From Ailanthus altissimus (lineage: Eukaryota; Streptophyta; Magnoliopsida; Sapindales; Simaroubaceae), in contig OX327712.1 of NCBI GenBank assembly GCA_946807835.1, positions 13,906,001 to 13,970,000 of the forward strand: a stretch of 64,000 nt of DNA. Reading direction: 5' to 3'. Under the pieces are notes generated by a model. It saw nothing but the letters and a program-made list of their open reading frames with translations. It made no database searches and was not told where the DNA came from. A program made the position numbers and the translations under genes. The number at the start of each line of letters is the position of its first letter. The stretch's first letter is position 1. Of this stretch, positions 57,433 to 64,000 are shown one piece after another.

Positions 57433-60400
57433 TGTTAGGGACGATGTTTACGTGTCATCCCTGAATGTATATATACTTTTATATTTATACAAGTGTACAT
57501 TCTCATTATGTCGCTAATACCCATTTATATGATATTATGCAATGTAACGTTACAGATATTGTAGATATGAAAGAGTTCGGATCAGATCTAAAAGAGTTTA
57601 GATAAGGGCTCATAGTTAGCCACGCTAAGAGATATAAATGCTAAATGTTAGCACAACTAAGTGTTAACTTGTTATAATACTTAGCATATCCAAGAGTTGG
57701 AGCCTTGTCTATAATGGGACATAGACCTGAGAATACTAGTAACTGCATAGTTGCAAGAGTTGCAATCGAGTGCCAGAAAATGCAAGTTGTGCAAGTATGT
57801 TCTCAAATAATTGTCCCTGATCTATTTCTGCCGATGCAAGTCTATTGGTGGATACCTTTATATATAAATCAATATATGTCATACCTATAGGGTATAGATG
57901 GTCGTTCCTAGCCGACTCTGAGCTTGGAGCTCGTATTGACAGATGGGTATCCAGTTAGGACTGGATATGTCACGCCCCAGACCCAAAAGATCTGACACAC
58001 GACATCACTTACATTCATTCAATAATACTTAAACATTCATTTTAATTTCTTTCAGAATTATAGCAATTGAATTATGACTGGGACAATTAGTAAACCGGAG
58101 ATACGCAGAGTTTTCTCAGAGATTAACACTCTACTACGTCACCAGTAGCAACTTTGTTACCGGAAGCCCAGAATATATTCATTGCAAATTCTTACTTAAA
58201 ATCAATCCATTACTACACTTGGTGAAACTTAAACTAAGTCCAACCGCACACACAATAAAATAATACATAGGTATTTATTCACTAGGGACAAATCAAATAT
58301 CTTATCCCACGTGTCCCCAAATGAAACACTTAGCAACCTAGCAACTTAGGGAACCCAAGGAACAGCAGAAGCCTTGCTAAATCCGCTAAGCACACATGTA
58401 CCTTATTTACCTGAAATCACCATAAACTATAATGAGTATAAAACTCAGTAAGCATACTAGTTTTTCATATATCAAATACAAATACATATATGTACACAAT
58501 GCATATGTATGATATGCTGTGATCACTCAAAATCATAATCTTATCAAATCACATATCATGTAAGCGCTTACACATTCTTTCAAAACACATAATAGGAATA
58601 CCATCACTCAACTACTACTTAGTAGGACTTACATATCACATATCACATAATGAGCCAAATGTCACTCGTAGGTGACATACCGTATGAGAGGAATAGTACA
58701 AGTGAGGCCTTTAAATCACACATATATAATGCTCATGCCCTAAGGTAAAAGCCAAACCCTCACCCTGATCATCGGTGAGTCCTCTCACATGTACCAATAC
58801 GCCACCACACGAATGTGATGACTCACTCTTCCTTTAGGTACCAATAGGATCCTCCCTACATACGGAACACATAACATATACCAATCCCGAAGGAAAGGCC
58901 ACACATAAAGGCTCCACAAATCACATAAAATGCCTACTAAGTCAACAGTGAGTTCAAGTACTCTTAAAACACAAAATATTTCTCATGGACATATTACACT
59001 TCAAAAGCTTTCTTTGTTAAACATATCTTATTTTGAAAGCTCACTTTCAAAAACACATGTATGTCATGTATGTCCATGCTCACATTCATAAATACATATC
59101 TTCACATTTCATATCAAAATATACTTTGACATAACATAAACATATTCCTAACCACATTTACAAAATCATACAAAACAATTACTATGTTTATTGTGATTTC
59201 AGTAAAAAGTCTAGTATACTTACCTCTTAACACTTTCAGCTACAAGGCATAAATCTCCTTAACCTATCAATGGAGATTAATCCTTTCATAAGCCTCACAA
59301 TTCACACAAAATACTTTAAATAGCTTACAAAAGTATACACAATGCATTTATCACATCAAATTGGTCTAAATACTTGGTTTCTCAAAACCTGTCATTCTGA
59401 TCACTTACACTTAACAAAATTTTCTAATAGATCAAATGATGTCCAATTACTCCAAAATCAGAATATATCATTCTTGACTCATATATCCTTCTTATATATG
59501 AATATTATATCAAAATTCCTACACAATCCATTCCATATATACCATCGAATCCAAACTACTAACCTGACAAGATCAAGATACTTACTGAACAGTATTCAAT
59601 CTCCCAATTTTATAAAATCATATACTAACTCAAAAATTATAAAAATATCACATAATTACTCTTAACACATATCTCAGTCTATGATAAATATTTCACTTCC
59701 AAATCACTGCCAAAAATATTTTAAAACTATTTTATTCCATAGCTTTAAAAATCTGTTAATCAAATACTGTAATGAGCGGATATACTTTAGAAAATCATAA
59801 CATTTCAACCACATTGATCTAAATTCTCAATTCCGAGTATATCATATTAGACATATAAACTTATCATATTACACAAATTCGTAATTTTTGAAGATCATTC
59901 AGTAGGATAAACATTGTTCGTCACTGTATTATACTGTTCACATAGGAAATTTCTAAAATTTCAGGGTCATTTTGGTAAATTCACAAAAAATTCAATTTCT
60001 GAAATTTTGAATCGATTCAAAGTTTTAGATGATACTAAACATGTCTAATTTCATATACTCAAAATTAAAAACCATAATCGAATCACAACAATTTATAAAA
60101 TTCTTGGATCAAGAGACTATCAAGCAGAAATTTTACAATCCATCATAATTTATCAAACTATCTTATAGATCATCATCAATTCTCAAAATATCATACGAAA
60201 TACACATCAAATCCTTAATTATACATATTTCCAGAAATCAAAACTTAAATAAATTAACATAATTAACACCAATAAATTGAGAAATAGTTGTGATATACCT
60301 CTTAAAATCTAAAATTCCAATTTCTTCTTCTTTTTCTTCTCCTTCTTCTCTTTCTCTCCCCTCTTTTCTCTCTTCTCTCTCTCTAAAAGAGGTAGCTCGT

Positions 60401-61671
60401 CCAAAATGAGAGAATTAGGGTTTTAAAAGTGTATTTTTATACTAAGTGGTTAATTTTTGGTATTTACGAATTTACCCCCAAAACTTTCAAAGTATTACAA
60501 TTTGGTCCCTAAAATAAATCCAAAGTCTTGCAATTAAACCCAATGCTAATAGTATCACCTTAACCTATACAAACACTACTAATAACAATATATAAATCAA
60601 GTATCACCAACATACAAATAAAATACGTATATTTATACATATATAAATACTTATTCTTACCAGTCGTGGATACTAGTTACTACAGGATATGAGACAGACT
60701 CACGAGGGCCTCCGATAGACACCCAATGTAAGCCGTCAACGAACGATCCTCTCGAGTTGAGTAGTATACGTGGTCCTTTGACTTGAGTGCCAAGGTAAGT
60801 TTGTAAGTGATCTATTATACTTTAGTTCCACTCATGTTATAGACCTTTCATGGTGTGATCGCTAAGTGTTGCTGAGTATGGTCCGATGCTTATGGAGTCT
60901 GGTGCTGACAGATATGGGATTCGTCAGCTCCCATATGGAGTTATATATCCAAATGCTTCAAGACTGTATCTCAGAAAGTCTCGTGGCCATGAGCAATCAT
61001 CCCGGGAAAGAGTTCTGCCAGGGTGAAATAATATGACAAAAGAGTTTGTGCATATTATTTAGTGAGATACTAGTTTGGAGATAAGACATAGATGAGCATA
61101 AAGGGATTTGAAAGTGATAATCTATATACTCGCACATCCAGGATATCATGATGGAAGGACTATACGTATGCGTTGTGACTTTAGCTTGCATGATTCAACG
61201 CGCTGATTTGTATATCCGTGACGTGTGCGTGGGACATTGCTCACGAACTCATAGAATAGTTCAATTTAACAAATCGGGCGTAAGACCTAGGGAGTCCCGT
61301 GATATAGAGTGTACTCATTGTGCACTGGGGCAGCGTACCAGATTAAATTATTTAATCCAACAATATTCAACACTATCACATGCATGCGTGTTTGTATTTA
61401 AGTATTAAATACAATAATTAGTCAATAATTGTTATTTACTAATTATATAATGACACGTAGCGTATTATGGATTCTGAGTTGAGTTTACCCAAGTATGGAA
61501 TTTGATGGGACCCACTAAGGGGTAGACTTGGTAACTATTTATGAGGGACAAAATAGTCATTTCATAAAATGATTTATTATATAATATTATATATAGTATT
61601 ATTATATTTGGGTGCCAACTATTTGGCACCCATTATATTATTATTATATTATATAATATATTGATAAGGGC
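57433..61671 (+). mobile_element. 3' LTR of plus-strand copia element E3 (with nested solo LTR)
   Basis: Starts TGTTAGGGACGATGTTTACG with the family CGTGTCATCCC. Collinear with the 5' LTR: GGTGGATACC at about 57845, GGACTGGATA at about 57960, then after the nested element ACTCACGAGGGCCTCC at 60698, GTGTACTCATTGTGCACTGGGGCAGCG at about 61310. It is cut at 61671 by an inverted LTR fragment, before the expected end. It has clearly diverged from the 5' LTR, so the insertion is old. Confidence 0.86.
57968..60684 (-). mobile_element. Nested solo LTR (family G, reverse), 2717 bp, target duplication GGATA
   Basis: Begins TGTCACGCCCCAG and ends GTTACTACA on the plus strand. GGATA lies on both sides (57963-57967 and 60685-60689). 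It is the reverse complement of the 43144-45984 family. On the minus strand TATAAAAATAC (60441-60431) is followed by a long GA-rich tract (60395-60310 minus). It is less decayed than the host LTR. The frame at 59342 is not supported. Confidence 0.93.
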
Positions 61672-61817
61672 AAATTTGTCATATATTTTCTCATATTTTT
61701 ATTTCGACATTTTATTATTTTATGAGAATAAATAGCTATTTATGTGCTTTATTGTTATTTATAGGGACTTGAACAAAATTGAAAGAAATGATGCAAAAGC
61801 AAAAATAGGGACTAAAA
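61672..61817 (+). mobile_element. Fragment of the 1375-bp LTR family
   Basis: TGATAAGGGCAAATTTGTCA onward is the reverse complement of the end of 49875-51249 (CAATTTTGCCCTTATCA) and keeps step for about 146 bases to AATAGGGACTAAAA. It is cut by the next LTR. The plus strand here corresponds to the likely sense strand of that family. Confidence 0.8.
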
Positions 61818-64000
61818 TGTTGCTGGGTGTTTATCATAGAGTGTGTGATTATACGAGTGTATGCGTAATTTCAAAAATTATCATATGCACAGCGGAAGCA
61901 TGTTACAAAATACACCCATTTTAACAAATTCAACATATATCACATATATGCATAAGTATAACAATTATACAAATATAAACATGATGAACAATATTGTATT
62001 ATAACACATAATGTAAAATACTCACCTAATGAAGGTAGCTTTACAAATTCTTCAAGTTCTTCAATAATCCATGTGAAGAGCTCACCTTGAAGTATATGTT
62101 GAACAATTCTAGTCCATAACTTTTGGTGGGATTAAGGAGCTAGAATGGTAGCTTAGTGTTTAAAATTTTCAGCACTTGTATTCAAACTCTTTTGAATACA
62201 ATTTTTGTTTCTTAAATGGAGATGATAAATATTTTCTATACAACTCTTGTATTAATTAAAAATCTTTAACATACAACTCTTGTATATTAATCTTAGAAAC
62301 AATTTCTACATGATAATTATTTTGAACAACTCTTTGCAAAATAATTATCTTTTTCTCCATTTACATATCATTCATTTTGGCCATCCATTAAAGAAGGAGA
62401 TGAAGAGAAGTTTGTTTATTTTTCAACACTTGAAAGAATAAAACTCAAAGAACTCTCTCTTACCTCTCTTCCTTGCCATTGCCAAATTCTTCTCCCAAAA
62501 ATTGAATGAATGAATGAATTCAATTATTTTGCCAAAATCCATTTTGTTTATTCAACACTTTGATTAAACAAAATAAACAAAATGAAGTGCTCCACCAATT
62601 TTATTGTTAGTCTCCCATTTAGAATTAATTAAACCAAGCACTAGAATAATGGCCACCAAAATTAATCTTTACCTAACAATTATAATTACTTTAATTATAA
62701 TGGGTAATTAAATGACTAACATCTAGGCCACTCATTGTATTAAAATACAATGCCATGATCTATATATATTATAATATTATCTAATAATATAATAATAATA
62801 TATGATTTAATTATTCAAAACAATTTTGAATAATTACTTTTTACCTTACTAATTGTTTACTACCATGGTTAAATGGTAAAAAGGTAAAATCAAATCATGG
62901 AACAAGTTTTGTCATTTGTCAATATTCTATTAATTAACAACCCTTGTTAATTAATTAAGTGATGTACTTAACAATTAAGTCTTGACAAATGTATAATCCG
63001 AGGGATCCCTAAACAATCGTTCTCTTTTGCTGAAATTTATTGGATCGAATTATTCAATCCAATCCGCTACCCCAGTGCACAACGAGTATACTTCATATTG
63101 TGAGACTCTCTAGGTCCACACCTAATTTGTCATATAGAGCTCCTCCATACGTCCGTGAACAATGTCCCACACACACGTTACGGATATTACAAATTAGCAT
63201 GTTAGACCATACAAGTTGAGGTTATTACATATTCGTATAATCCTTCCATCATTTATATCCTTGAAGAGCAGAGATATAGATCATCACCGTCAAATCTCTA
63301 TTTGCTCAACCACGAACTTATCTCCAGATTTATATTTCATAAAACAATATCCACAAACACTTTTGTGATATTGTTTATTCCTCCGGAATATCTTTTCCAA
63401 GGTTTATGCTTGCGGCCACAAGACTTTCTGAAATACAATCTCAGAGCATTAGGATATACAACCCACTCATATGAGCTGATGGATCCCATATCTACGCACA
63501 CCGAACTCTATGAGCATCGGACCATACCCAGCGACACCCAGTAGTCAGACCATGAAAGGTTTCTGACATGTGTGGAACCAAAGCATGGTGGATCACTCAC
63601 AAGTCCACCGTGGCGCTCAGGTCAAAGGACCACAAATACTACTAAACTCGGAAGACCTTCCATTAACGGCTTTATGAGATGTCTATTGGATGTTTTCGTG
63701 AGTCTGTTCAATATCCAGTCCTTACTGAATACCTGTATCTCTATACGAGCTTCCTATTAAGCTCATGGTTTGCTAAGACTAACCATCTGGACCATCCAGA
63801 TATAGACATACACTAATCTATATTAATGGGTTCCACCGATAGACCCACATCGATGAAATTAGATCAGGAACATTATGTTTGAGAACATACTTGCATAATG
63901 ACATTTCTTAGCACCATCTGCAACTCATTGCAGCTATATCATTACTAATATATTCTCAGGTCATTGTCCCATTTCAGACAAGGCTCTAACTCATTAGATT
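61818..64000 (-). mobile_element. Further copia-family LTR, runs off the window
   Basis: Read minus it ends at 61818 (plus TGTTGCTGGGTG..GTGTGTGAT) and is collinear with the other family LTRs in reverse: CTACCCCAGTGCACAACGAGTA at about 63066, GTGATCCACCATGCTTTGG-like text at 63580-63590, and GGCTCTAACTCATTAGATT at the window end. By comparison with 48688-52388 about 265 bases remain beyond 64000. The flank at the inner end is TAAAA. Whether it is solo or part of an element cannot be seen. The frames at 63302 and 63572 are chance. Confidence 0.85.

Noticed and set aside
59342..59665. Plus-strand frame of 107 codons
   Set aside because: Lies inside the 2717-bp solo LTR on its likely antisense strand; the sister LTR does not keep it.
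1..64000. tRNA, rRNA or other structured RNA genes
   Set aside because: None recognised; the tRNA-like words found are primer-binding sites next to LTRs.

Overview
This is plant nuclear DNA, most likely from a eudicot. It is very AT-rich, intron-bearing and dominated by nested, decayed transposable elements. Only one ordinary host gene is convincing: a four-exon 5'-adenylylsulfate reductase-like (APRL) thioredoxin-fold gene on the minus strand (1418-5663). A second, short protein-like frame (876-1046, minus) lies just downstream of it and is not identified. The species cannot be named from the sequence.

Layout. 1-5700: APRL gene. About 6540-13240: an almost full-length but broken endogenous pararetrovirus (Caulimoviridae; movement, coat, CCHC, protease, RT, RNase H, then a second frame and a pregenomic-type promoter), minus strand. 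Its promoter points at the APRL gene. 13375-23734: a scrambled minus-strand Ty1/copia element with one LTR and a primer-binding site, interrupted by two solo LTRs (16355-17777, target duplication TATAC; 17978-20274, target duplication ACTTC). About 24040-26280: a small LTR/TRIM-like relic with tandem units, hosting a hAT-type non-autonomous element (24568-26000, 8-bp duplication GTCAGTAA) filled with a roughly 42-bp minisatellite. About 27020-31750: a Mutator-like element with long inverted repeats, a broken transposase (+) and a DUF1985-like reading frame (-). About 34890-36110: a second decayed MULE transposase of the same kind (-). 36385-38470: solo copia LTR (target duplication CTACA). About 40680-48687: a minus-strand copia relic whose integrase is split by a Mutator-type MITE (45993-47059) and a solo LTR (43144-45984, duplication AAAAT). 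48688-61671: a plus-strand copia element with two LTRs. Its 5' LTR hosts a 1375-bp solo LTR, and its 3' LTR hosts a 2717-bp solo LTR (duplication GGATA). 61672-64000: an inverted LTR fragment and a further copia LTR (-) running off the end.

How it fits together. The window is a stratigraphy of insertions: one copia LTR family contributes at least six LTR copies, three other LTR families occur mostly as solo LTRs, and target-site duplications let the order of several events be read. All transposon and viral genes carry stops, frameshifts or lost catalytic residues, so I infer no autonomous element. The parts most likely to matter to the host are the viral promoter with its repeat cluster about 1 kb upstream of APRL, and the MULE-associated DUF1985 frame. 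I did not recognise an undescribed functional system with confidence. Coordinates of decayed pieces are approximate unless a terminal motif or target duplication fixes them.
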